Positions 27,383 to 36,081 of a stretch of 64,000 nt of DNA are shown in pieces. The notes beneath the pieces were generated by a model. The model saw only the letters and a list, made by a program, of their open reading frames with translations, did no database searches and was not told where the DNA came from. Source of the DNA: Paenibacillus sp. G2S3 (lineage in GTDB: Bacteria; Bacillota; Bacilli; Paenibacillales; Paenibacillaceae); contig NZ_CP126095.1 in NCBI RefSeq assembly GCF_030123105.1, forward strand, positions 5,456,001 to 5,520,000, given 5' to 3'. The translations under genes were made by a program, and so were the position numbers. The number at the start of each line of letters is the position of its first letter. The first letter of the stretch is position 1.

Positions 27383-28255
27383 TTAATGTGTGAATAAAGA
27401 GGAAGCGCCTAGCAAGCCTGCCTTATTCCCAAGTGAGGCCTTAACAATTCTTACACCCGCAAAACTCTCCATAATTAAAGACTTCGTCCGTTCTTCTACC
27501 CTTTGAACTAAATCTTCTTGCTCCATAACGCCACCCCCAATAATTATAGCGGATGGATTAAAAATATGAATAATTGAAGCTAAACCCACAGACACCTCAG
27601 TTACCCATGAATCCAAGATCTGTTTCAGAGCTTCGTCCCCATTGTGTATTTTCTCAAATAGGACTTTTCCATCTACACATTCGGGATCTGCCAGCTGAGC
27701 CATCTTCACTAAAGCAGTGGTTGAAGCATACTTTTCATAAAAAGGCAGTCCCTCCACCGCATCTGACAATGGATGTGTCAGGATATGACCAAATTCGGCC
27801 GCCACCCCATCTGCACCTTTATAGATTTGGCGGTTCATTACAATGGCACCACCAATGCCCGTGCCAAACGTCAAGCATAAGAAAGTGTTAAAGTTCTGGG
27901 CAGCACCATAATAAGCCTCGCCTAATGCTGCTGAATTCACATCGTTCTCTACCATAACAGGTTTATGAAAATGATTAGTTACAATTTCCTTAATCTTCAT
28001 CCCTGTATATCTAGGTATATTTTCGTTAGCATAGACTATAATTCCTTCTTCAGCATTGACTTGACCGGCCGTACTTATAGCAATCGCATCAAAATCATCA
28101 TTTTCTGCAATCTTATCAAGCAATCTTGAGATTACATGCGGCCCTCCCAAGTGGCTCTCCGTTGCATACTCCTTAAAGTTATGAACATTCCCAAGCTTAT
28201 CGCATATACACATCTTGGTATTGGTACCGCCAATATCTACAGCGAGAATTCTCAT
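27383..28255 (-). CDS. nanK: ROK family kinase (probable N-acetylmannosamine kinase)
   Basis: 290 residues. The phosphate-binding motif DIGGTNTKMCICD is at the N-terminus, with ENDVNSAALGEAYYGA and the ROK segment FGTGIGGAIVMNRQIYKGADGVAAEFGHI. The usual ROK zinc cluster (CxCGxxGCxE) is absent after the GHI segment. With NanA and NanE next to it, phosphorylation of ManNAc is the expected job. It starts two bases after the NanE stop. Confidence 0.82.
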   Translation of the reverse strand: MRILAVDIGGTNTKMCICDKLGNVHNFKEYATESHLGGPHVISRLLDKIAENDDFDAIAISTAGQVNAEEGIIVYANENIPRYTGMKIKEIVTNHFHKPVMVENDVNSAALGEAYYGAAQNFNTFLCLTFGTGIGGAIVMNRQIYKGADGVAAEFGHILTHPLSDAVEGLPFYEKYASTTALVKMAQLADPECVDGKVLFEKIHNGDEALKQILDSWVTEVSVGLASIIHIFNPSAIIIGGGVMEQEDLVQRVEERTKSLIMESFAGVRIVKASLGNKAGLLGASSLFTH

Positions 28256-28257
28256 TC

Positions 28258-28959
28258 TTATCTACCCTCTCCGGCAATAGCGTCTACAAACCTTTTGGTA
28301 ATCTCCATTGGTCTTGTAATCGCTGAGCCGACTACTGCTGAATAAACACCTAGATCGAACATTGTCTTCAGTTCTTCAGGAGTGGAAACACCGCCTTCAG
28401 CTATCACAGGCACAGAGAAGTTGCTTACGATTTGTCTGACTAGCTCGAAATCTGGAAGTGACCGCTCTTTGGTGTATTCTGTATATCCGCTTAAGGTAGT
28501 TCCCACAAGATCAAACCCCAGCTCGACGGCTTTAGCAGCTTCTTCAAATGTAGAGCAATCTGCCATAAACAGTTGATCTTTATAGGTCTCCCTTATGTGA
28601 GGAAATAGTTCTGAGATGGTTGATCCATCCGGACGAGTCCGGTCCGTCGCGTCCATAGCAATGATATCTACCCCTTCGCGGTAAAGCTCCTCTACTTCCT
28701 TCAGGGTTGGTGTAATGAACACTTCAGAACCTTCATATACCCTTTTGATGATCCCAATGATAGGTAGATCCACTGTTTTCTTAATTTCTTGAATATCCGC
28801 TACGCTATTTGCCCGAATGCCTGAAGCACCGCCCAAGTATGCTGCATAAGCCATTCTTCCCATTATAAACGGACTATGCAGCGGTTCTTCGGGTAAGGCT
28901 TGACTGGAGACGACTAGTTTATGTTTTATCTTTTTAAGTACATTATTTTCAGTATTCAT
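28258..28959 (-). CDS. nanE: N-acetylmannosamine-6-phosphate 2-epimerase
   Basis: TIM-barrel protein of about 233 residues with the NanE motifs ASGIRANSVADIQEIK, PIIGIIKRVY, IIAMDATDRTRPDG, MADCSTFEEAAKAVELGFDLVGTTLSGYT and PVIAEGGVSTPEEL. It turns ManNAc-6-P into GlcNAc-6-P in sialic acid breakdown. I prefer the ATG of MNTENN, as it has an upstream GGAG; the earlier ATG has no ribosome site. Confidence 0.92.
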   Translation of the reverse strand: MNTENNVLKKIKHKLVVSSQALPEEPLHSPFIMGRMAYAAYLGGASGIRANSVADIQEIKKTVDLPIIGIIKRVYEGSEVFITPTLKEVEELYREGVDIIAMDATDRTRPDGSTISELFPHIRETYKDQLFMADCSTFEEAAKAVELGFDLVGTTLSGYTEYTKERSLPDFELVRQIVSNFSVPVIAEGGVSTPEELKTMFDLGVYSAVVGSAITRPMEITKRFVDAIAGEGR

Positions 28960-28983
28960 CAGTAACCCACTCCACATCTTTAT

Positions 28984-29826
28984 TTATTCTTTAACTGCTC
29001 CTGCTGTAATTCCATTGGTGAAGAACCGTTGGAATAACATGAACACTAGCAACATCGGAATTGCAGCGATGGTGGCTCCGGCCATTTTATATGCGAAATT
29101 AGGATTCAAATCCTGCATTAAGGTCGCAGTACCAACCATTAATGTTTTCATTTTGTTCTCTTGGCCTATAACCAGCTGCCACAAATAATCATTCCAGACT
29201 TGCACGAAATTCAGAATAAATAAGGCTCCAATACCAGGTTTAATAATAGGTACCATGATGCGAGTGAAGATTCTCCATTCGTTTGCACCATCTATTCTCC
29301 CAGCTTCTCTTAAAGCGTTAGGGGTTAAATCGAAGAATCCTTTTAATAGGAACACTCCAAATGCACCCGCGACGTTCGGCCAAATCATACCGTTATACGA
29401 ATTCACCATTCCAAATTGCTGTGTAATCCGGAATAAAGGTACGATCATAATTTCTTTAGGAATCATCAAGCTCGATATGAAAATAATGAAGATGATATCT
29501 TTCCCTTTAAAATTGATCTTCGAGAATGCATAGGCAGCCATAGCGCCTACAACAATAACGATAATCGTAGATACGCCTGAGACATAAATACTATTAAACG
29601 TCCATCTCAAAGCCGGTTGGTTCTGAAACACATCCACATAGTTGGAAAATGTGATCGATTTAGGCCACCAGTCTGGAGGCATCTTCACAACATCTGAACT
29701 GTTCTTAAGCGAACTAGTGAATAACCAATACAATGGAAAAAGATTAAGGAGCGCGAAGAGGACAATGATCACATTCGATATCACATCAAACTTCTCTCTC
29801 TTCTTCTTATTTCTTATTTTCGACAT
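28984..29826 (-). CDS. Carbohydrate ABC transporter permease (MalG-type)
   Basis: 280 residues, six helices, EAA motif LREAGRIDGANEWRIFTRIMVPIIKPG. It sits after a MalF-type partner with a GAGGGG ribosome site. Lying between the binding protein and NanE, it is most likely part of a sialic acid or amino sugar importer. The ATPase is missing from the cluster, as usual for importers sharing MsmX. Confidence 0.92.
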   Translation of the reverse strand: MSKIRNKKKREKFDVISNVIIVLFALLNLFPLYWLFTSSLKNSSDVVKMPPDWWPKSITFSNYVDVFQNQPALRWTFNSIYVSGVSTIIVIVVGAMAAYAFSKINFKGKDIIFIIFISSLMIPKEIMIVPLFRITQQFGMVNSYNGMIWPNVAGAFGVFLLKGFFDLTPNALREAGRIDGANEWRIFTRIMVPIIKPGIGALFILNFVQVWNDYLWQLVIGQENKMKTLMVGTATLMQDLNPNFAYKMAGATIAAIPMLLVFMLFQRFFTNGITAGAVKE

Positions 29827-29839
29827 GTTGTATTCCCCC

Positions 29840-30715
29840 TCACTTCACCTTAATCATGCTTCGTAGCTGAGGCACAGATAATAACAATGTAATCACGAAC
29901 ATGATAACGCCTACCGCAGAAGCTACGCCGAGTTGGTTGTACTTAAAGGCATTATTATAGAGGTAGTACATCAAGGTTACCGATGAGTTGTTCGGTCCGC
30001 CGCCGGTTAATAACTGGATGACTACAAATATTTTTAGAACAGCAATAATATTGATAATCGTAATATAGGTCGTTGTTGGTCCTACAGAAGGAATGAGGAT
30101 CTTCGAAATTACTTGCCATCTGCTTGCACCGTCGATTTCTGCTGCTTCAAAAAGCTCTTTAGATACACCAATCATCGAAGCAATATACAGAATAATGGCT
30201 TGGCCCACGTTAGTCGCGAAGGTCACAAAGATCACCACTGGCAAAACTGTCTTTGGATTTCCTAGAAGATTGATCGTCCCAAGACCCATATCTTTATATA
30301 TAAAAGAAATAAGTCCGTTAGCAGGATTCAGCAGGAAACTCCACACCATACTCATTACAACCATGGATACCATGACCGGGATATAATAGCTCCCTCTTAT
30401 AAAGGAAACGTACTTAGCGTTCTTATCAAATACAGCCGAGGCTACAAATAATGCAAAGCCCACTGTAAGAAGGACGATAAAGACTACGAATATAATCGTA
30501 TTGAAGATGGCCTTGAAGAATACCGGATCATTAAACAATGTGGTGTAATTAGCCAGACCCACAAACTTCTCACTATCATAATTAATTTGGTATAAACTCA
30601 GGCGCATCCCTTCTAAGATCGGATAGACAAGAAAGGCTAAGAATACTATCATCTGAGGTAAAATAAACAGATAACCTGTAATATTCTCTTTTAGGTAATT
30701 ACTACGTAGTTTCAT
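29840..30715 (-). CDS. Sugar ABC transporter permease (MalF-type)
   Basis: 291 residues, with the loop LFEAAEIDGASRWQVISKILIPSVGPT. It pairs with the MalG-type permease after it. A strong hairpin lies between it and the binding-protein gene before it, so less permease than binding protein should be made. Confidence 0.92.
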   Translation of the reverse strand: MKLRSNYLKENITGYLFILPQMIVFLAFLVYPILEGMRLSLYQINYDSEKFVGLANYTTLFNDPVFFKAIFNTIIFVVFIVLLTVGFALFVASAVFDKNAKYVSFIRGSYYIPVMVSMVVMSMVWSFLLNPANGLISFIYKDMGLGTINLLGNPKTVLPVVIFVTFATNVGQAIILYIASMIGVSKELFEAAEIDGASRWQVISKILIPSVGPTTTYITIINIIAVLKIFVVIQLLTGGGPNNSSVTLMYYLYNNAFKYNQLGVASAVGVIMFVITLLLSVPQLRSMIKVK

Positions 30716-30731
30716 ATCGTTTACCTTTCTA

Positions 30732-30774
30732 ATTAACAGCCCTCGGAGCCTCTTCAGACTTAAGGGCTGTTAAT
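30732..30774 (-). promoter_or_regulatory. Intercistronic hairpin after the binding-protein gene
   Basis: A perfect 12-bp stem (ATTAACAGCCCT / AGGGCTGTTAAT) lies in the 84-base gap between the binding-protein stop and the permease start. On the minus strand there is no long T-run, so it probably stabilises the upstream message or acts as a partial terminator. Confidence 0.7.
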
Positions 30775-30799
30775 CGTTTATTGTTTACCTGTTCTTAGA

Positions 30800-32206
30800 T
30801 TATTGGAAAATAACAGAGTTAGCTTTATTCGTATCAATCACTTTATTACCATTGGTCTGATAATCTTGTACAAACTGTTCTGGTGTCTTAGCTCCCATGT
30901 AAAGCGCCTGTAGATCAGGGTACAAAACTTCTCTTAATTGGCTATATCCTGGCACGTTGCCCGTGAAGTTAAACAGATATTTTGAGTTGGCATCATAAGC
31001 AGCAAAGAGAGGATTCTCCGACTTCAGTTGTTCGGCCACGGAGCTTCTCACAGGAATACCGTTCTTAGAGGATTTCACTAATTCAGGATCACTTGAAAAG
31101 AACTTCACGAAATCTTTAGCGACTTCAGTCTTCTTCGCATCTTTAGACTTGAATACACTAGCACCTACTACATAAGTAAAGGATAGGGGATCTCCGCTTT
31201 CGGACGGAATATTAGCAAGACGCATATCAAACTTTGGAGACGTGCCGGATTCCATATTTGCTTTTGTTCCATTGAACAAGATTGGATTGGTGAAACTGAT
31301 CGCTAGCTGCTGATTCTGGAACATAGCATTGGCATCATTGGAAGATACAGATTCTGCACCTGGATTTGTATATCCACCGTCATATAATTTTTTCAACCAT
31401 GTAGCTGCTTTAACTCCATTCGCATCATTCAGAACAATGTTCCCTTGATCATCGAAGAACTTATTGCCGAACATTCTTAAGTATGCAAGGTTCCATGTAT
31501 CTCCTTGGTTATTCACAGCATACAGTGCCATTGGATAGGCATTAGAATATTTGTCCTTCGGAAGATTATTTTTCAGACCATCCAGAATTTGTTGATATTC
31601 ATCCAAGTTCCAAGTCTTAATTTCGGACTCTCCACCAATGAATTTTTCTAAACCAGCCGCTTTAAACATGTCTGCGTTGTAGACCAAAGTGCCTGGATTG
31701 TGCTGGAATGGGTAGAAGTACACATCTTTTCCGAATGTTACTGCATCCCAGTAATTTTGTGCGATATCACTTTTTGCGTCCTCATCGATGATGTCGGTCA
31801 AAGGCTCCAAAGCTCCACGATGAACATAATCGCCCATTGGGAATACGCTTTCAAAGAAGACATTCGGTGGAGTTCCTCCGCTCAAGTTAACATTGAGGAG
31901 TTGGTCGCGCTGATCTCCGGCAATAACTTCGACCTGAATGTCAGCATCATATTTATCATATTGTGCCTTGAATTTCTCAGCAGCAGCCTTAAGGAAGCTA
32001 TCATAGTCAGCACCGCTTTCCGTTGCATCCACAACACCCTTCCACTGAGGGGTCAGCCATACTTTAATCGCCACTTTTTCCTTGCCTGATTTAGCAGTAT
32101 TATCGGATGTATTAGAGCTTGCTGCGTTGTTACCAGAGCATCCTGAAATCAGTGAAATAATTACCATTAATGCAATCATTGTTGAGAGTAAACGTTTCTT
32201 CTTCAT
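30800..32206 (-). CDS. Sugar ABC transporter substrate-binding lipoprotein
   Basis: 468 residues with lipobox ISGCSG. An SBP_bac_1-type domain follows: VAIKVWLTPQWKGV, VEVIAGDQRDQLLNVNLSGGTPPNVFFES, FQHNPGTLVYNADMFKAAGLEKF and FVKFFSSDPELVKSSKNGIPVRSS. It binds the imported sugar, by context probably a sialic acid or related amino sugar. The start follows GGGGAGG. Confidence 0.92.
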   Translation of the reverse strand: MKKKRLLSTMIALMVIISLISGCSGNNAASSNTSDNTAKSGKEKVAIKVWLTPQWKGVVDATESGADYDSFLKAAAEKFKAQYDKYDADIQVEVIAGDQRDQLLNVNLSGGTPPNVFFESVFPMGDYVHRGALEPLTDIIDEDAKSDIAQNYWDAVTFGKDVYFYPFQHNPGTLVYNADMFKAAGLEKFIGGESEIKTWNLDEYQQILDGLKNNLPKDKYSNAYPMALYAVNNQGDTWNLAYLRMFGNKFFDDQGNIVLNDANGVKAATWLKKLYDGGYTNPGAESVSSNDANAMFQNQQLAISFTNPILFNGTKANMESGTSPKFDMRLANIPSESGDPLSFTYVVGASVFKSKDAKKTEVAKDFVKFFSSDPELVKSSKNGIPVRSSVAEQLKSENPLFAAYDANSKYLFNFTGNVPGYSQLREVLYPDLQALYMGAKTPEQFVQDYQTNGNKVIDTNKANSVIFQ

Positions 32207-32219
32207 TTTAAATCCTCCC

Positions 32220-32861
32220 CTATTTTAAAATCCGTTTGACGTGATCTTGTACTAAATCAGCCATGTTCCGATGTCCTTGTATATCAAGATGCATGTAATC
32301 TATTTCATTCATCGATACATATTCTCTGGAATCAATAAAGTGGATATCTGTCCCCGAAAGCAACGCCGCAAGATGCTGAGAGAGCTCCAATGATTTCTCG
32401 CTACAATTACTTCCCATTGGCTTACCAATCGGAGTATGAATATACTCTGCCCCAATGGGAGGAGGAGCGATCACAAGCACTTCTGGCGCTTTTCCCGATG
32501 GTCCTGTCCCGCTACCTCTAGCTTTAAGAGCGAGTCTAACAATACCTTGTGCTATGTTATAAGAAGTTAGTGCAAATCTTTCTTTCGTATCATTCGTCCC
32601 AAGCATGATCACTACCAAATCAAGTGGTGCATGTGACATTAGGCATGGATAGAGATAAGCTATTCCGGCTAACCCTTCAAATAGCGGATCGTCACTAACA
32701 CTGGTTCTACCAGGAAGCCCTTCCTCTATGACCCGGTAAGTGTTGCACAGTTCTGATTGTAGAAGTCCGGTCCAACGTATTTCATCATTAAACCTTTGGT
32801 CCGTCTCTGCGTCGTAGCCCCAAGTATTGGAATCACCAAAGCATACGATGGTTCTCTTCAT
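32220..32861 (-). CDS. SGNH/GDSL hydrolase family protein (possible sialate O-acetylesterase)
   Basis: About 213 residues with block I CFGDSNTWGY (nucleophile serine), an asparagine/glycine block VVIMLGTNDTK and block V YMHLDIQGH with the Asp-x-x-His pair. No signal peptide is seen, so it is cytoplasmic. The start (MKRTIVCFG) overlaps the NanA stop by a few bases. By position it may remove O-acetyl groups from sialic acids before NanA, as a functional counterpart of NanS; this is inference. Confidence 0.85.
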   Translation of the reverse strand: MKRTIVCFGDSNTWGYDAETDQRFNDEIRWTGLLQSELCNTYRVIEEGLPGRTSVSDDPLFEGLAGIAYLYPCLMSHAPLDLVVIMLGTNDTKERFALTSYNIAQGIVRLALKARGSGTGPSGKAPEVLVIAPPPIGAEYIHTPIGKPMGSNCSEKSLELSQHLAALLSGTDIHFIDSREYVSMNEIDYMHLDIQGHRNMADLVQDHVKRILK

Positions 32862-32865
32862 TGCA

Positions 32866-33777
32866 TTAACCACAATATTTTTCGATCGCTTGATCAATCA
32901 ATTTCATAATATCTGCGATTGGACCAGCATCTTCAGCGGCTACCCCTTCAAGCGGTGCTCTTACACTACCAATGTTTACGCCTCTTAATCTCAGAACCTC
33001 TTTAATTTCCGCATACATAGAACCCTTGAGGGAACAAAGCGCGATGATGATATCGTTGATATCACTTTGAAGTTGTCCTGCTTCCTCAAACTTGCTGGCA
33101 AGTACAAATGTATTAGCTTGCAAGAACAGCTCCGGCATAACTGCATAAGTACCACCAATGCCAGCATCGGCTCCCATGATTCTTCCCGCAACATACTGTT
33201 CATCCGGTCCATTAAAGACCACTACATCTTTTCCACCCACTCTTTTGAAGCGTTCAATATCCATAGGTGGCATAGAAGAATTCTTAACGCCGATAACTTT
33301 TTTATTAGTAAGCAGTTTCTCGAATAAAGCTGGAGTTAGTGTATATCCCGTAGTCTGAGGAATGTTGTAGATAATGAACGGTAGAGGAGTTGCCTCCATA
33401 ATATCGCTCCAGTATTTAGTTACTGCACTATCAGGTAATTTGAAATATATAGGTGGGATTGCGGATAGTGCATCATATCCTAAGCTCGCCGCATGTTTTG
33501 CTAATTCGATACTATCTCTAGTGGAAGGGGCTCCTACATGAGCAATCAGTGTCATTTTACCTTTCAGGTTACTAGCTACATAGCTGAGTACCGCTTTGCG
33601 TTCGTCCAGACTCTGGTAGATACATTCTCCAGAACTACCTCCCACATAAACACCTTGAACTCCTTTTTCAAATAAGTAATCACATAAGGCATGTGTCCGG
33701 GATTCGGAAATATTTCCTTGATCGTCATAGCAAGCATAGAAGGCAGGTATAATTCCGTGGAACTTGTTGAGTGTCAT
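32866..33777 (-). CDS. nanA: N-acetylneuraminate lyase / DHDPS family aldolase
   Basis: 303-residue TIM barrel of the NAL/DHDPS superfamily. Key residues: GGSSGE (about 46-51), catalytic Tyr137 in YNIPQTTGY and Schiff-base Lys165 in GVKNSS. Together with NanE and the ROK kinase this supports cleavage of N-acetylneuraminate to ManNAc and pyruvate. It is the first gene of the operon, with a GGGGG ribosome site and a promoter plus cre site just upstream. Other 2-keto acid substrates are possible. Confidence 0.88.
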   Translation of the reverse strand: MTLNKFHGIIPAFYACYDDQGNISESRTHALCDYLFEKGVQGVYVGGSSGECIYQSLDERKAVLSYVASNLKGKMTLIAHVGAPSTRDSIELAKHAASLGYDALSAIPPIYFKLPDSAVTKYWSDIMEATPLPFIIYNIPQTTGYTLTPALFEKLLTNKKVIGVKNSSMPPMDIERFKRVGGKDVVVFNGPDEQYVAGRIMGADAGIGGTYAVMPELFLQANTFVLASKFEEAGQLQSDINDIIIALCSLKGSMYAEIKEVLRLRGVNIGSVRAPLEGVAAEDAGPIADIMKLIDQAIEKYCG

Positions 33778-33795
33778 TGATAATCCCCCTTAAGA

Positions 33796-33810
33796 TGTGA
33801 ACGGTTTCTT
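33796..33810 (-). promoter_or_regulatory. Likely CcpA cre site of the nan operon
   Basis: AAGAAACCGTTCACA on the minus strand matches the cre consensus except for one position (A for the first T). It lies just downstream of the predicted start of transcription, a usual place for a roadblock site. Confidence 0.6.
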
Positions 33811-33822
33811 TTCTACATCTTC

Positions 33823-33851
33823 AAGATATCACTTAAATTAGATTCTGTAAA
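33823..33851 (-). promoter_or_regulatory. Sigma-A promoter of the nan operon
   Basis: TTTACA, a 17-base spacer and TATCTT on the minus strand, about 45 bases before the nanA start. No RpiR-type palindrome could be picked out with confidence around it. Confidence 0.6.
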
Positions 33852-33869
33852 TTATTTTCTCTATTTTTT

Positions 33870-34230
33870 TAAAAATAAAATTTATTTCCACCAGAAGAAC
33901 AATCATACTAGAAAAATAGTTTCATTTAAGTGAACGCCCATAAAATAAGACCTTATTTTCCATTTAAAAATAGAATATCGTACGATATATGCAGTTCTAG
34001 TTATGATCAGAGAAACACTATCTACAGCCTTAAAGTCATCCGTCTGGTTGGTAATTACTGAAAATCCTTTACGGTTCTTAAGGGCAGTAGATTATCGTTT
34101 TAAATCTAATATGATTGTCTCCTACAAGGAGACACTTTTCTCCTTAGGAAGCACAAACCCTAATTAACACACAATGTTCACTAATAAACTGTGTTTTCAG
34201 GGTGGACATATCTTTAAAAAACTAATTTCT
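33870..34230. other. Gene-free AT-rich intergenic region with one hairpin
   Basis: No supported gene between the nan promoter and the small plus-strand gene. One hairpin (TGTCTCC / GGAGACA at about 34115-34133, followed by CTTTTCTCC) could end a short plus-strand transcript, but I see no convincing promoter for one. Confidence 0.35.
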
Positions 34231-34240
34231 ATGTTATAAT
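34229..34240 (+). promoter_or_regulatory. Extended -10 promoter of the 61-residue gene
   Basis: TGTTATAAT is an extended -10 element (TGnTATAAT); the -35 region is poor. It stands 60 bases before a very strong ribosome binding site. Confidence 0.5.
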
Positions 34241-34300
34241 GAAAACGTAACCAAAACAATATAAAATACATTGTTTCTTCGCCAAAGGAGGCTGGAGGAA

Positions 34301-34486
34301 ATGCTAGCAGGTCTTAAGGAACTTAAAAATTGGGTAACGGAAAATTGGAATCCAACGATGAATTCAGGGAATGAGGATTATCAAAAAATGGAATATTCCG
34401 TGCAACGTCATTTGCACACTCCAAGATCCCCAAAACCACTCACCTATGAAGAAGAAGCTCGTATCAAGACTGTTAAATTCCATTAA
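34301..34486 (+). CDS. Small conserved-looking hypothetical protein
   Basis: 61 residues, starting at ATG directly after AAAGGAGGCTGGAGGAA, with a promoter upstream and a terminator downstream, so it is an independent small gene. The product is soluble and rich in charged residues (LKELKNWVTENWNP, then YSVQRHLHTP and SPKPLTYEEEARIKTVKFH). No membrane segment, cysteine pair or helix-turn-helix is seen. I do not recognise the family. It is the only plus-strand gene between 2 and 47 kb. Confidence 0.75.
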   Translation: MLAGLKELKNWVTENWNPTMNSGNEDYQKMEYSVQRHLHTPRSPKPLTYEEEARIKTVKFH

Positions 34487-34535
34487 TCTCACCACCTTTA
34501 GATACAGATTGACCCTATAATAGAATCTTGTCCTA

Positions 34536-34578
34536 AGGCCGCAGATCCGGAAGTCATTCCAGTAGAGCGGTCTTTTTA
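34536..34578 (+). terminator. Intrinsic terminator of the small gene
   Basis: AGGCCGC pairs with GCGGTCT around a loop that can fold further, followed by TTTTTATT. Confidence 0.7.
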
Positions 34579-34648
34579 TTATGCCTTGAAATTATGTAAC
34601 GAAAAACCTTTTCCATATTGACTCGATTTCTTGAATCAAATACATACC

Positions 34649-34695
34649 AAAAAACCTCCCTCTCCATGACGGCATCCCATCACTTCGAAAGAGGC
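34649..34695 (-). terminator. Intrinsic terminator of the Lpl-like operon
   Basis: On the minus strand CCTCTTTC and GAGAGGGAGG close an imperfect hairpin followed by six T residues, just after the oxidoreductase stop. Confidence 0.65.
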
Positions 34696-34714
34696 TTCCT
34701 AGTATCATTTTATC

Positions 34715-35989
34715 TTATACAGACATTTCTCCTTTCTTCTGCAAGTCCGAAAGCTTGACCGCCTGACCTGCGTTCAATCTCGAATGTTCCGACGCGAATG
34801 CGATCAAATGACTCTGCAGGGATGCCGTCGCCGAGGTCAAGCCTTGCGATGGATTGCTGTCGAATTGACGCACATTCCGCAGGAATGAGCTTACCATACG
34901 GTCATCGCCGCCTCCATGACCATCGCCTTCCACATTGCAGCCAATCTCAACCTTCTCGCCCGATACATAGCGGTACAGCGTGAAGGATCCCTTGTCCATA
35001 TCCCCGATGATCTCGCCTTGTGTTCCCATAATTTGAACCCGACGCGTGCCGCTCTGTGTCAGCCCTGACATGATAAACGATGCATTCGCTCCGTTCTCGA
35101 ACTCCATGTTGACCACCTGGTGATCCACGACATTATTATCGCAGCGATACACGCAGCGACCCCACGGTCCTTCCTTCAGCGCCTTCAAGATTCCCTCTTG
35201 CGACAAATCATTCGTCATATAGCGTGCCCAAGGGTGTTCCGGGGGCTGAATATATATTTTCAGCGCCGAGAAGGCGCATTCCTTCTCAACCTCACAGCCG
35301 TTGATACAGCGATCCGCGGAGCCTTCCGGAGCGTTCTCCGCCCTGAAATGCAGTAATGATCCGTACGAGCTCACGCTTGTACATGGTTGATTCATAAGCC
35401 ATGAGATGAGATCCAGATCATGGCAAGATTTGGCCAGGATCATGGGACTCGTCTCCTCCGAATTGCGCCAATTCCCACGGACATAACTGTGTGTCATATG
35501 CAGGTAGCCCACATTTTCGGTTAATTGAATCGTACCTATCGTTCCGAGTTCACCGTCTTCGATGCATTTTTTGATCCCAGACCAGAACGGGGAATATCGC
35601 AGGACATGGGTTACGACGAGCAATCTCTTATACCGAAGCGAAGCTTGCTCCAATTCGATGCATTCTTCCATGGAAGGAGACATCGGCTTCTCTAGCATGA
35701 CATGATAGCCTAGCTCCATCGCTTTCATCGCTGGTATATAATGCATCCGATCGAGCGTAGCAATTATCATCACGTCCGCCATTTGACCCTGATCGAATAC
35801 TTTCTCCCAAGAATCGTAGACAAGCTCTGGGGCAATTCTATGAATCTCTGCAAATCGATTTCTACGTTCATCATCCGGCTCAGCTACGGCAACAATCTTT
35901 AATTCATTCGGGAACTTCTCCGCGTAAGGCCCATAAATATATCTTCCTCGACTGCCAGCGCCAAGTAATACAGCTGTTAATGTTCTCAA
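34715..35989 (-). CDS. Gfo/Idh/MocA family oxidoreductase
   Basis: About 424 residues: N-terminal Rossmann fold (TAVLLGAGSRGR), the signature MLEKPMSPSMEEC and a C-terminal alpha/beta domain with GVQIMGTQGEIIGD-like dehydrogenase features. A cysteine group (CINGCEVEKEC) and HDLDLISWL are also present. The start is TTG, five bases after GGAGGAG; the longer frame lacks a ribosome site. It is the last gene of the transporter/two-component operon and probably oxidises the imported sugar or a derivative with NAD(P). Confidence 0.9.
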   Translation of the reverse strand: MRTLTAVLLGAGSRGRYIYGPYAEKFPNELKIVAVAEPDDERRNRFAEIHRIAPELVYDSWEKVFDQGQMADVMIIATLDRMHYIPAMKAMELGYHVMLEKPMSPSMEECIELEQASLRYKRLLVVTHVLRYSPFWSGIKKCIEDGELGTIGTIQLTENVGYLHMTHSYVRGNWRNSEETSPMILAKSCHDLDLISWLMNQPCTSVSSYGSLLHFRAENAPEGSADRCINGCEVEKECAFSALKIYIQPPEHPWARYMTNDLSQEGILKALKEGPWGRCVYRCDNNVVDHQVVNMEFENGANASFIMSGLTQSGTRRVQIMGTQGEIIGDMDKGSFTLYRYVSGEKVEIGCNVEGDGHGGGDDRMVSSFLRNVRQFDSNPSQGLTSATASLQSHLIAFASEHSRLNAGQAVKLSDLQKKGEMSV

Positions 35990-36081
35990 GACTACTCCTC
36001 CTCTTGCGCACCTAGTGTACTTCCATTGTAAGGCGGTAGAAACGGAGGCAAAAGAGATCGTTACTGACATTTCATATACAT

